A stretch of DNA of 64,000 nt from HKCCE3408 sp038530555 (GTDB lineage: Bacteria > Pseudomonadota > Alphaproteobacteria > Rhodobacterales > Rhodobacteraceae), in assembly GCA_038530555.1 (NCBI GenBank), contig JBCBCN010000011.1:14566-78565 (forward strand), in the 5' to 3' direction. The notes beneath the pieces are model-generated. The model saw nothing but the letters and a program-made list of their open reading frames with translations. It was not told the origin of the DNA and ran no database searches. Of the stretch, positions 8,994-17,292 are shown in pieces (within the stretch, counting starts at the first letter, position 1; each line of letters begins with the position of its first letter). Both the position numbers and the translations under genes were made by a program.

Positions 8994-9988
8994 AGCGACG
9001 CTCCGACCATCAGGGCCACATCGACCAGGCGATGCGCATAGCCCATCTCATTGTCGTACCAGGCATAGACCTTCACCTGCGTCCCGTTGATCACCATGCT
9101 CGAGGGCGCGTCAATGATGCTCGAGCGGGTGTCATTGGTGTAATCGCTCGAGACCAGCGGGCGTTCTTCATAGCCCAGGATCCCCTTCAGCGCCCCTTCC
9201 GATGCCGCTTTGAACAGCGCGTTGACCTCCTCGGCATTGGTCTCTCGCGCCACTTCGAACACGCAATCCGTCAGCGAGGCATTCAGCAGCGGCACACGCA
9301 CAGCATGACCATTCAGCCGCCCGGTCAGCTCTGGATAGATCAGCGTGATCGCCGTAGCACTTCCGGTCGTCGTCGGGATCAAAGAATTGAGCGCCGAGCG
9401 CGCCCGGCGCAGATCCTTGGCAGGCCGATCCACAATCGTTTGAGTGTTGGTCACGTCATGGATCGTCGTAATGGAGCCGTGTTTGATCCCGATTGCCTCG
9501 TGAATGACCTTCACCACCGGCGCCAGGCAGTTTGTCGTGCAACTCGCCGCTGTTACGATCCGGTGCCGCGCGGGTTCATAGATCTCGTGATTGACGCCAA
9601 AGACGATATTGGCCGCATCGCCGTCCTTCACGGGCGCAGACACCACCACCTTTTTGACACCGGCTTCGAAATAGGGCGCGATTTTTGCCTCGGTTTTGAA
9701 CACACCAGTGCAGTCGATCACCACATCCACACCGTCCAGCGGGAGATCCTCGATGCGCTTGGCACCGATGAAGGGCAGGCGCGTGCCGTCGATGCTCATG
9801 CTGTCGGCGTCATGGGAAAACGCCCCCGTCCAGCGGCCATGCACGCTGTCAAACTCCAGCAAATGCGCCTGCATCGCCGCATCGCCCACTGCGTCGTTGA
9901 TCCAGGCGATGTTCGCGCCGCGCTGGAGCAGCGGTTTGAGGGCAAGCTTGCCGATCCGGCCGAGGCCGTTGATTGCGTAAGTCGTCAC
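8990..9988 (-). CDS. gapdh: ArsJ-associated glyceraldehyde-3-phosphate dehydrogenase
   Basis: A 332-residue GAPDH with NAD-binding start YAINGLGRIGKLALKP, catalytic Cys in ASCTTNCLAPV near residue 150, His in TTIHDVTN and the C-terminal WYDNEMGYAHRLVD. In this setting the enzyme is expected to use arsenate in place of phosphate and form 1-arseno-3-phosphoglycerate for ArsJ. It overlaps arsJ by four bases and the upstream arsR-arsC stop by four bases, so the three are co-translated. It is probably a resistance paralogue rather than the glycolytic enzyme. Confidence 0.92.
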   Translation of the reverse strand: MTTYAINGLGRIGKLALKPLLQRGANIAWINDAVGDAAMQAHLLEFDSVHGRWTGAFSHDADSMSIDGTRLPFIGAKRIEDLPLDGVDVVIDCTGVFKTEAKIAPYFEAGVKKVVVSAPVKDGDAANIVFGVNHEIYEPARHRIVTAASCTTNCLAPVVKVIHEAIGIKHGSITTIHDVTNTQTIVDRPAKDLRRARSALNSLIPTTTGSATAITLIYPELTGRLNGHAVRVPLLNASLTDCVFEVARETNAEEVNALFKAASEGALKGILGYEERPLVSSDYTNDTRSSIIDAPSSMVINGTQVKVYAWYDNEMGYAHRLVDVALMVGASL

Positions 9989-10824
9989 TTTGCGGCTCCT
10001 TGGTGGGTATGGGCGATCTCATCGACGGCGCGCTGCACGGCTACGGCATCAAGCTGGGCCAGCGGCAGGGCGGCGAAGTCCCGGATCCGGCCCAAAAGCG
10101 TCTCATAGGTCTGCGCAAACGCGCTGGCCGTCTCGTCCTCCGGCCCCCCGGTATGGGCCGGGGCGGGCATGCCCCAATGGCCGCAAATCGGCTGACCAGG
10201 CCAGGCCATACAGTCCTCATTGGCCGCGCGGTCGCAGACGGTAATCACGAAATCGAAGTTTGGCGCTTCGTCGTTCTGCAGGCCCGACAGCGCCTTGGAA
10301 TGCAGGCCTGAGAGATCATGCCCTTTGGCCCGAAGCACCTCAAGTGCGGCGGGATGCGGCGCCTTGCGTGGCCTTGTTCCTGCCGAATACGCCGTGAACC
10401 TATCGCCCGCGTCTCGCCGCAGGATTGCCTCGGCCATGACCGAGCGCGCGGAATTGCCGGTGCAGATGAACAGCACGTTCTGCTTGCGGCCCGTGTCGGC
10501 GCCTTCGGGCGAAACGGGCATCAATGGTGCGCAAATCTCCGGCCGACCGCGGCAGCAATCGCCCAGCAAATCCCAGAACGCCTCGCCCGCCGCGTCCATA
10601 TCGATTGCATAGCGCAGCGAGGTCCCGACACGCTGCTGACTGATCAGGCCTGCCTGCATCAACGCGCCGACATAGCTCGACAGCGTATTTGGCTTCAGCC
10701 CCAAAGCCTGGGCAATTTCACTTGCGGGCACGCGGTCCGGAAAGCGCCGCATGAGCAGCCGGAACACGGCCAGACGCTGCGGATGGCCGAGGGTCGAGAG
10801 GCGATGAACCAGCATTGATTCCAT
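9985..10824 (-). CDS. arsR-arsC: ArsR-type regulator fused to ArsC-type arsenate reductase
   Basis: One 279-residue protein carries two domains. Residues about 1-90 are an ArsR winged helix (LVHRLSTLGHPQRLAVFRLL, then ASEIAQALGLKPNTLSSYV). Residues about 105-250 are a low-molecular-weight phosphatase/arsenate reductase with the P-loop CTGNSAR and two later cysteines eight apart (VITVCDRAANEDC), as in the thioredoxin-coupled S. aureus ArsC. So the arsenic sensor and the reductase are one polypeptide. I chose the ATG at 10824 (MESMLVHR); 10815 is equally possible and 10920 lacks domain similarity. A TTCGCGAA palindrome at 10827-10834, just before the start, may be an autoregulatory operator. 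Confidence 0.9.
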   Translation of the reverse strand: MESMLVHRLSTLGHPQRLAVFRLLMRRFPDRVPASEIAQALGLKPNTLSSYVGALMQAGLISQQRVGTSLRYAIDMDAAGEAFWDLLGDCCRGRPEICAPLMPVSPEGADTGRKQNVLFICTGNSARSVMAEAILRRDAGDRFTAYSAGTRPRKAPHPAALEVLRAKGHDLSGLHSKALSGLQNDEAPNFDFVITVCDRAANEDCMAWPGQPICGHWGMPAPAHTGGPEDETASAFAQTYETLLGRIRDFAALPLAQLDAVAVQRAVDEIAHTHQGAAK

Positions 10825-10973
10825 AATTCGCGAAATACAGAAGTAAAGGCCGCGACACAACCGGTTTCTCTTGGCTGACAGGGTCCATGGGCATGCGGCC
10901 GCACCGACCGGGACCAACACGCCTGGCTCAGTCCATATTGATGCGCCCCATTTCCTATGAGAAGCTCCGCCCT

Positions 10974-11606
10974 ATGGTGGAGAAGTCCCTCGAAAAGAAA
11001 CAACACATCCTGCACGCCGCGACGCTTTTGCTACACGAGCAGGGCTTGCAGAAATTGTCATTTGAGAATGTCGCGAAACAGGCGGGCCTCTCGCGTCAGC
11101 TTGTTCGGTATTACTTCGGCGAGCTCGATAAATTGGTGGCCGAGCTTTGCGATCACCTCGCCGGAGCCTATCGCAATATCTTGGTCAGCGGTATTGCTGA
11201 TGTGCGCCGGGTTGAGCGGTTGGACTTCTTTTTGGATTTCTTTTTCGGGCTCTCGGATGAGTACGCCATGCCCGAATATCTCGAAGTTTATGACGCGATG
11301 GTCGCCTATTCCGTCGGCTCGCTTGAGATGCGCAATCGCATGTGCCTGCAATACAAAACCTTAGGCGATGTCATTCAGCATGAATTGGGCATCGTTCATC
11401 CAGAGCTCGATGAACGCGCCTGTCAGGAATTGTCCTATCTCTTTGTCTCGATGATGCACGCCCATTGGAGTTTCGTCGCCACGCTCGGCCATACAAGCGA
11501 TCACGGTAAACTGACCCGCCAGGCAATTGATCGCTTGATCGCGTCCTATTTGGACAATCCCAAACCGGTCGATGGTTTGGAGCGGCCCTGGGCGCGTCGC
11601 GATTAG
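10974..11606 (+). CDS. TetR family transcriptional regulator
   Basis: About 210 residues with an N-terminal TetR helix-turn-helix: KKQHILHAATLLLHEQG, then LSFENVAKQAGLSRQLVRYYF. The C-terminal ligand domain is not recognisable. The start is uncertain: ATG at 10974 puts the HTH at the usual distance from the N-terminus and has a weak GAGAAG upstream, but in-frame ATGs at 10941 and 10887 are possible. It is divergent from the arsenic operon with about 150 bases between, yet nothing ties it to arsenic; its target is unknown. Confidence 0.82.
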   Translation: MVEKSLEKKQHILHAATLLLHEQGLQKLSFENVAKQAGLSRQLVRYYFGELDKLVAELCDHLAGAYRNILVSGIADVRRVERLDFFLDFFFGLSDEYAMPEYLEVYDAMVAYSVGSLEMRNRMCLQYKTLGDVIQHELGIVHPELDERACQELSYLFVSMMHAHWSFVATLGHTSDHGKLTRQAIDRLIASYLDNPKPVDGLERPWARRD

Positions 11607-11630
11607 CGCCGGGTGACAGTTCCCGAAATA

Positions 11631-11662
11631 GAAACGGCCGCACCCGAAAGCGCGGCCGTTTC
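11631..11662. terminator. Bidirectional stem-loop terminator
   Basis: A perfect 11-bp stem (GAAACGGCCGC pairing with GCGGCCGTTTC) with a 10-base loop lies between the convergent tetR gene and the VPLPA-CTERM gene. The stem ends in AAA/TTT, so it can work in both directions, although the T-run is short. Confidence 0.7.
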
Positions 11663-11676
11663 AGAGCATCCCGCGT

Positions 11677-12453
11677 TTATACCCGTGCCCGACGGCGCAG
11701 CCCGATCAAACCGCCAAGCGCCACGATCAAGGCCCAGCCAGACGCGGGCAGCGGCACCGGTGCAATGCCGGGATCGGTCGGATCCGTTGGGTCGGTCGGG
11801 TCTGTTGGGTCCGTCGGATCCACCGGATCTACCGGATCCTGAACGATGATCAGCGGCGGAACGAGCCCGATATCGCCCCGCACGAAGCAATTGACCACTG
11901 TACAGCCATCAACACTGATCGCGGAGGGGTCAAACGTCACGAAGGCCTCCTGCGCCAGGGATTGCGTATTGGCCAAACCCTGCGCCACGGCTGTCGACAG
12001 CATCGTTCCGCTAAAAGTGTTCGGGTCGAAAGCGGAATAATAGCTGATATCCCCGCCGACGCTGCCTGGCGTATCGCCTTCAAAGGTGCCAAATGCGGCG
12101 ACGATGTCGAATGAACCGCTCCCAAAAAATCCGTTGTCGTAAATGAAAAGCGTCGGGCTGGTAGAGGTATAAGAAAGGCCCGCCGCCGAGAATGAAAGCG
12201 ATTGTAACTCATAGGCCGCCGCCTCCGAGAAACTGGATGGCGCCACGCCGGTATTGAACAGAGGCACCTCTGGCGCGTCGTCACGGCCGGTTATCGAGAA
12301 GCTGACCGGATCGCTGCCCACATTGACATCGGGAAAGTCGTTTTTGTCATCCACGAAGCCATCAAAATTTGCGGTGACGGTCGCCGCACCCGCGCTTGAG
12401 GCGACAAGGCCTGTCAAGACGGCTGCGACCAGGCAGGTATAAGCACTCTTCAT
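11677..12453 (-). CDS. Exported protein with VPLPA-CTERM sorting signal
   Basis: A 258-residue protein with an N-terminal signal peptide (MKSAYTCLVAAVLTGLVASS...GAA) and a C-terminal sorting tail made of VPLPASGW, a hydrophobic helix (ALIVALGGLIGL) and RRRARV. That tripartite tail is the VPLPA variant of PEP-CTERM, recognised by exosortase-type systems and common in Rhodobacteraceae. A low-complexity DP(T/V) spacer of about eight repeats precedes the tail. The central region (residues about 25-200) is not recognisable; two cysteines (DGCTVVNCF) may form a disulfide. It is likely exported or surface-linked and possibly associated with extracellular polysaccharide, by family analogy. Confidence 0.82.
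   Translation of the reverse strand: MKSAYTCLVAAVLTGLVASSAGAATVTANFDGFVDDKNDFPDVNVGSDPVSFSITGRDDAPEVPLFNTGVAPSSFSEAAAYELQSLSFSAAGLSYTSTSPTLFIYDNGFFGSGSFDIVAAFGTFEGDTPGSVGGDISYYSAFDPNTFSGTMLSTAVAQGLANTQSLAQEAFVTFDPSAISVDGCTVVNCFVRGDIGLVPPLIIVQDPVDPVDPTDPTDPTDPTDPTDPGIAPVPLPASGWALIVALGGLIGLRRRARV
11770..11838. repeat. 9-bp tandem repeat encoding Asp-Pro-Thr/Val
   Basis: About eight degenerate 9-base units of the type GGATCCGTT/GGGTCGGTC, coding on the minus strand for DPV/DPT triplets just before the sorting tail. Such arrays can change copy number in frame. Confidence 0.75.
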
Positions 12454-12715
12454 CGTTAAAATCCCCCTTAGAACTGATTAAATTCGATGAGCGAAATCAG
12501 GCTATTGAGGGCAAATGGGGGAGTCAAAACCTGCAGCGCGCGTTTTTCGATCTGTCAGCGCTGCGCCGAAGTCCGGCGCCTTGATCCACGTCCTTTAGGA
12601 AGGCTAGCGGGTGGAAATTTTTTCGATCGGGAAAATCATTGGAGAGGTCGAAACGGTCCCGTTCGCGATACGTGCGCGCCTTTATCCTTGCTCAGATGCA
12701 ACCTTTGCGAGGGGC

Positions 12716-13366
12716 CTAGACGGCGCGGCAGCGGATCGTCTGGGCGTTTCCGAGCACGTCGGCTTTAGACAGTGCCGCGTAGAGGGGATCGCTGAAAAAT
12801 AGAGATCCTAAGAGTGTAGGATCCTTCCAAACATCGGGTCCATCAAGCGCGCTCGCCGCAACGGCAATCTCATCGTCTTTGGTTCTTCCGAGCCGTACAG
12901 ATCCAAGATATTCATCGTCATCGTATCGAGGCTTATCGTAGTTCTCGGAGTGGTCAGGCAAGAATGCCGATTTTTTCTCAGTAACATGGAACATGTAGAA
13001 ATTTCCATCAAAGCGCTCTTGGCGGTGTTTTTTCAGCATGTCCACTGGCAGTAGTGCGGAGCTTCCAAGATTAAAGCTTTGAAATACGAACGCTATCTTC
13101 TGCGAAACGATGAAAAAGTCTCCGGCGACAAATGAGTCGGGTAGCTTTCTCAGCTTTTGATCCTCATCCGGCGCGTCGCTCGCAATCCACATACTCTTTG
13201 GAAGGCCCCCTCGGACCGTAATATCACCGGTAATAAACCCAACCCAATGTTTCGTGAACGCCTCTTGGTCACGCGCCAACTCACAGGTAAATCCTATCGC
13301 GTGAAAAGGCATGCTCGCATTCGAATGCCAAGCATAGCCTTTCGCCGCTTCACTCATATTATCCAT
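12716..13366 (-). CDS. Imm11/DUF1629-like protein, possible orphan immunity protein
   Basis: A 216-residue protein with no signal peptide. Its pattern resembles the Imm11 (DUF1629) family: KLPDSFVAGDFFIVSQK, then LLPVDMLKK, then YMFHVTEKKSAFLP and near the end LGSLFFSDPLYAALSKADVLG. Members are found as immunity proteins beside polymorphic toxins. No toxin is present next door, so this would be an orphan or the family may have another role. Base composition is less GC-rich than the flanks. The match is judged by eye and could be wrong. Confidence 0.5.
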   Translation of the reverse strand: MDNMSEAAKGYAWHSNASMPFHAIGFTCELARDQEAFTKHWVGFITGDITVRGGLPKSMWIASDAPDEDQKLRKLPDSFVAGDFFIVSQKIAFVFQSFNLGSSALLPVDMLKKHRQERFDGNFYMFHVTEKKSAFLPDHSENYDKPRYDDDEYLGSVRLGRTKDDEIAVAASALDGPDVWKDPTLLGSLFFSDPLYAALSKADVLGNAQTIRCRAV

Positions 13367-13579
13367 CCTGTCTTGCCCACCTGCAACCTACACCGCCCCA
13401 ACTCGCTCCGCAAAGGGCTGCGCATTATGCACGTGCCTCCGACGCCCACCCGGTCCGCGCCACCTGCGGCTCAAAGCCTGTCAGCGAAACCGACCCGGCA
13501 TGCCTTTAAGTCCGCCCGCGCCCTTGCTATGCCTCACCCGGGCAGGGCGTCGCGCAGCCCGGCTTACCGCGAGGATCAT

Positions 13580-14284
13580 ATGGCCCTGCCACGCTTTCTC
13601 AGACGCAAAATGCAGCGCGCGCTCGAACGTGAGGGCGCCCTTATCTACGAAGACCGAATGCGTGCGGACCGCTTCCGTGCCCTGGTGGATGCGCCCGATA
13701 CGGTGATCGATGTCGGCGTGGCGGGCGGCACGCCCTGGCTCTACCGCGCGTTTCCCAAGGCGCAGTTTCTGCTGGTGGATCCAATGCCTGAATGCGAGGC
13801 CAGGGTAGCGGCGTCCTTCCCCGATTTGGCCTTCGACTTTCACCCCGTGGCCTTGGGCGCCGAAGCGGGATCGGTTGAGCTGAAAATCCCGCTGGTGGGC
13901 GAGAATGCCCACGCCTCCAAGGCCAGCACGCTGACCCGGACGGACCATTTCACACCGCTGGTGTCGGACTGGGAGACGCGCGAGGTCCCGGTGCAGCGTC
14001 TCGATGATCTGGCTCCCACTGACGGCCGTCTCGGGCTTAAGATCGACACCGAGGGCGCCGAGGCGACGATCCTGCGCGGAGCGACCTCCATGCTGGCCCG
14101 CTGCGATTTCGTCGTGCTCGAATTGTCGTTGCGCAAACGCTTCACTGAGGTCGATCCGCCGTCGGTTTGCATAGATCTTCTGGGTAAAGCAGGCCTCGAA
14201 TTGCGCGATGTGCTATCGCTGAACGGCGGCGGGACCGCGCAATCGCCTAACCACATGGATTGCCTCTTCACACGCTGGTCTTAG
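13580..14284 (+). CDS. FkbM family methyltransferase
   Basis: A 234-residue SAM-dependent methyltransferase. The SAM-binding motif is TVIDVGVAGGTPWLY followed by the acidic LLVDPMPE; the FkbM-type C-terminal core is LGLKIDTEGAEATILRGA and DFVVLELSL. The ATG at 13580 has GAGGATC just upstream; the longer frame from 13157 has no family similarity. FkbM enzymes methylate hydroxyls of sugars or natural products. It is followed by a second methyltransferase-like gene and a phosphotransferase-like gene, and may take part in surface glycan modification. Confidence 0.88.
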   Translation: MALPRFLRRKMQRALEREGALIYEDRMRADRFRALVDAPDTVIDVGVAGGTPWLYRAFPKAQFLLVDPMPECEARVAASFPDLAFDFHPVALGAEAGSVELKIPLVGENAHASKASTLTRTDHFTPLVSDWETREVPVQRLDDLAPTDGRLGLKIDTEGAEATILRGATSMLARCDFVVLELSLRKRFTEVDPPSVCIDLLGKAGLELRDVLSLNGGGTAQSPNHMDCLFTRWS

Positions 14285-14363
14285 CCAAGGATCGCGGAGC
14301 GATGGCAAATACGGTATAGACCGCATGATGGGCACCACAGGATCCGCCGAACAAGGGCCAAAA

Positions 14364-15017
14364 ATGACTAAAAAATCCCGCTTCGCAAAGCTTGGCCGCC
14401 GCGCAAGTTCCCTGATCGAGAGCTATTACGAAGGCCGAAACGTCGATGAATACGAGGCCAAACGGCGGACGAACCCGAAATGGTCTTTTGAGGAAAGCAG
14501 CCTTGAGACTGTGATTGCCGGATTGTCGTCGGACGAAAAGAGAACCATCGCCGATGTGCCGGTCGGGACGAACCGATTTTACCAATTTCTCGACGCCGAT
14601 CCCGATGTGAAGATTGTCTATTGCATCGATTATTCCGCCGATATGCTCACCGCGAGTATGACGCGTTCTAGTGCAAAGTTCTTTTATTCAAAGGCGGATA
14701 TGATCGAAGGCGGGACACCGATCCGTGCGGGCACGGTGATTTCCTATCGCTTTCTCAATCTTTTTGATTTTGCAACCATCGAGAAAATTCTGCGTAACCT
14801 TTGCGCGACGGCAGAGTTAAATCTTATCTTCTCGATCCGGCTTGCCGCGACCACAGAGGAAGCAGGAACGGTCTATCAGGATAAAATTCACGTACATGAC
14901 CGAAGCCAATTCGAAGCGGCCCTCGCATCGCACGGCTTTAAGATCGCCTGGGAACAAGCGCGCGCGGATGAAAAGCCTGGCGCCTACCACATCATGCACG
15001 CCCGGCGAATGGCGTAG
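14364..15017 (+). CDS. SAM methyltransferase-like protein
   Basis: About 217 residues. Residues around 75-90 contain IADVPVGTNRFYQFL, which resembles methyltransferase motif I of the LDVPCGTGRF type, and VYCIDYSADML resembles motif II with the acidic SAM-ribose ligand. The tail FEAALASHGFKIAWEQ...YHIMHARR also suits a class I methyltransferase. Motif I lacks the second Gly (GTN instead of GTG), so activity is uncertain. The start may be 14364 (MTKKSRF) or 14325. It is 15 bases before the kinase-like gene and probably co-transcribed. Confidence 0.6.
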   Translation: MTKKSRFAKLGRRASSLIESYYEGRNVDEYEAKRRTNPKWSFEESSLETVIAGLSSDEKRTIADVPVGTNRFYQFLDADPDVKIVYCIDYSADMLTASMTRSSAKFFYSKADMIEGGTPIRAGTVISYRFLNLFDFATIEKILRNLCATAELNLIFSIRLAATTEEAGTVYQDKIHVHDRSQFEAALASHGFKIAWEQARADEKPGAYHIMHARRMA

Positions 15018-15032
15018 TAAAGGGGTCAGCAG

Positions 15033-15881
15033 ATGCCCAAGCGCTCATTTTGGTCGCTGAAACGCGGCGATGAAGCCCGCACAACCGGGCAAAGCTTGGG
15101 TCAACTGACTGAGCTTGTCCGCTCGCGCCCTGAGCAGGGTAAATTCCTGCGTAACAAGGCCGGGAGAGGGGTCGTTACAGGGCGTCTGGAAGGCCGTAAA
15201 GTCAAGGTTTATCAGGCATTTGGCTTTGAACATGCGGCCTTCATCGCCGCGCTGTCTGAAATGCACGCTAAGTTCTTTCCTAAGGTCCTTACCACCTCTG
15301 GGCGATGGGTTTTCGCCGAGTGGGTTGAGGGAAAGGACGGCACGAGAGATATTCCCGAATGCGCGCGCATTTTGGCCGAAGTCCACAAATTGGATACAGC
15401 TGAACTGCCTCAGCCCGGATTTGATTATCTCGGCGACTATATTATTCCGCGCTTCCGTGACGCCGCTTGTCTTGGCGGAGACGCAGCGCGTTTCGACGAC
15501 ATCATTGCGCGAGTGAAAAACTTCGATGCGAAATCGCGTTTCTCACACCCGGATCTTACACCCGCTAATGTCATTCAGACTGAAGCCGGGGCGATCATCA
15601 TCGACAATGAACTGGTGAGCATTGGAACCTTACCTTTGCTCGATGCCTGCAATTGTGTGAAGAATCTCCGCCGGCAAGAGCGGCCTGAATTTTGGTCGCA
15701 TTGGATAACGCTAAGTCCACCGAGCGAAAAAGAGGTTCACGTGACCGCTTTGGCTTGGATGCTCCGAGAGATCGGCTCACGCTTTATCACCGGTGATTTT
15801 AATGGCTGCCATGACCTTTTGCAAAAGCTCGAGACTGACCCCATGTTCGGCCTGCAGGATTTAACCTTTCCGGAGCTTTAG
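15033..15881 (+). CDS. Aminoglycoside phosphotransferase/choline kinase-like protein
   Basis: A 282-residue protein with a protein-kinase-like fold. The catalytic loop reads HPDLTPANVI near residue 172 (HxDLxxxN type) and the metal-binding motif follows as IIIDNEL, replacing DFG-like IDWE. An N-terminal lobe with GRGVVTGRLEGRKVKVYQ could bind ATP. Members of this group phosphorylate small molecules such as sugars, choline or antibiotics. The substrate here is unknown; nearby methyltransferase and glycosyltransferase genes suggest a sugar or lipid head group. Antibiotic resistance is not implied. Confidence 0.68.
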   Translation: MPKRSFWSLKRGDEARTTGQSLGQLTELVRSRPEQGKFLRNKAGRGVVTGRLEGRKVKVYQAFGFEHAAFIAALSEMHAKFFPKVLTTSGRWVFAEWVEGKDGTRDIPECARILAEVHKLDTAELPQPGFDYLGDYIIPRFRDAACLGGDAARFDDIIARVKNFDAKSRFSHPDLTPANVIQTEAGAIIIDNELVSIGTLPLLDACNCVKNLRRQERPEFWSHWITLSPPSEKEVHVTALAWMLREIGSRFITGDFNGCHDLLQKLETDPMFGLQDLTFPEL

Positions 15882-15887
15882 ATCCGA

Positions 15888-16952
15888 CTACCGCAAAATT
15901 CTGTTAAGCGAGGCAATTCCCTCAAAACGCCGCGAGCCTTCGAAAACCGGCGATTTTGCCAGAATGTCTTTTTCCTCTAAAATCAACTTCGCTAGCGCGG
16001 ATCCACCCGCATGTTGTGCGCGTTCGGCACTGTATTTCAAGCCGCCGCTGCCCTTGTAAAACTTGAAATGCAGGGAGGCCGCAAGTCCTTCCGAGATACT
16101 GATTCTCTTATCAATCGAATGGGGTGCGCGGGAAAACTTCGCACCTCGCGGCCATTTCAAAAGGGCAAATTTATTCAGAACAGACGGGGTTTTGGCAGAG
16201 CGACCTTTTGTAAACTGTCGGGTCAGTTTATTCTCAAGATTCTCGAGAATTGATGGGTTGAGAGGCCTGCGGATATGCGCAAAACGGGCAAGTAGCCAGG
16301 CTTGCAGCGATGTGAACGTTCGCTCTTGGAAGAATAATCTTTCCCTCAATCCACCCATAAGTGTGATCGGTGGCGTCGGAAATTGAGCAACAAAGCGTTT
16401 TGGCTGTGCCATGATCCGAATGCCAGAATGCGGTGAGACTTGATCGTCGAAAAACGGAAAAACATCCTGCGGGGGACTTTTGCCGTCGAAAAAATGCTGT
16501 CCCAATGGCTCATCCGCATACATATCCACCATCGCACTGATCAAGGCTTCGTGGCCATCGGCGTCTAGTTTAGCCGCGACATGGTTCAGCGGTTTTGGCA
16601 TGTCCTTAAAATAAAGAAATTCATCTAAATCCGGCAGCGTCACCCAAGAATTAACGCAAAAGTGGTCGAGGATTTGTTCCCGCCAACGCCCGACATTCTC
16701 TCGGAATTTCGCGCCATTGATCGGCTTAAACACGCTCACATCCGGCGCATTCGCCAGAATATCTCGCGTGTTGTCGTCGGAATGATCATCGACGATATAA
16801 AAATGCGCCACACCGATGTCGCGATAGTGTTGCAGGAAAAAGGGCAGGATGAGCGCCTCATTATGACAGACCGTCACACAGGCCACACCGGCCGAATGAC
16901 GCGGGGCATTTTTACCGATTTGTTCCAGAGTGTCGCTTGTGAATTCTGTCAT
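15888..16952 (-). CDS. Glycosyltransferase family 2-like protein
   Basis: About 354 residues. The N-terminal half is GT-A: VACVTVCHNEALILPFFLQHY, FYIVDDHSDDNTRDIL and the DxD-type metal site VTLPDLDEFLYFKD. This arrangement matches the Glyco_tranf_2_4 group used for capsule or surface glycans. The ATG at 16952 (MTEFTSD) has an AAGAGA element upstream; the frame extends to 16994 without support. It is convergent with the kinase-like gene, only six bases apart, so no terminator fits between them. Confidence 0.82.
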   Translation of the reverse strand: MTEFTSDTLEQIGKNAPRHSAGVACVTVCHNEALILPFFLQHYRDIGVAHFYIVDDHSDDNTRDILANAPDVSVFKPINGAKFRENVGRWREQILDHFCVNSWVTLPDLDEFLYFKDMPKPLNHVAAKLDADGHEALISAMVDMYADEPLGQHFFDGKSPPQDVFPFFDDQVSPHSGIRIMAQPKRFVAQFPTPPITLMGGLRERLFFQERTFTSLQAWLLARFAHIRRPLNPSILENLENKLTRQFTKGRSAKTPSVLNKFALLKWPRGAKFSRAPHSIDKRISISEGLAASLHFKFYKGSGGLKYSAERAQHAGGSALAKLILEEKDILAKSPVFEGSRRFEGIASLNRILR

Positions 16953-16994
16953 CGGTCTCTTGTGCGCTTCTTCCCGGTCGTTGACGCCTAACAC

Positions 16995-17292
16995 CGCTGG
17001 TCCCGATCCGCGGAATTGGTGGCAGAGTGTTGGGCGATCTGATTTAGAATGACAAGCGCTCGGTCGGGTATCCCAAGTTTAGCTGACACATCCTTTTTTT
17101 GCGCGAATGCTCCGGATAGTTATCCGGCAGTCAAACCATCTATGAAGTTCCGCTATTAAGGCGTGAAACAAGCGTGAAATCGACACCAGCACGCTTGACG
17201 CAAGCCTTTCGGAAAGTCGAACTGATTGGCGCATCGCCGCATTATGGCGGGCAGAACACGTAATTTAGACAAGATTTTTGACGGAGGTCGTC
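16995..17292. other. Divergent intergenic region before the haloperoxidase gene
   Basis: About 300 bases between the leftward glycosyltransferase and the rightward haloperoxidase, without a supported gene. It holds two close GCGTGAAA copies near 17159-17177 and a TTGACG near 17197 that could be a -35 element; I see no convincing -10. Confidence 0.4.

Noticed and set aside
15033..15881. Aminoglycoside resistance gene
   Set aside because: The HxDxxxxN loop only places it in the broad phosphotransferase group; context suggests glycan or lipid metabolism and no antibiotic specificity can be read.
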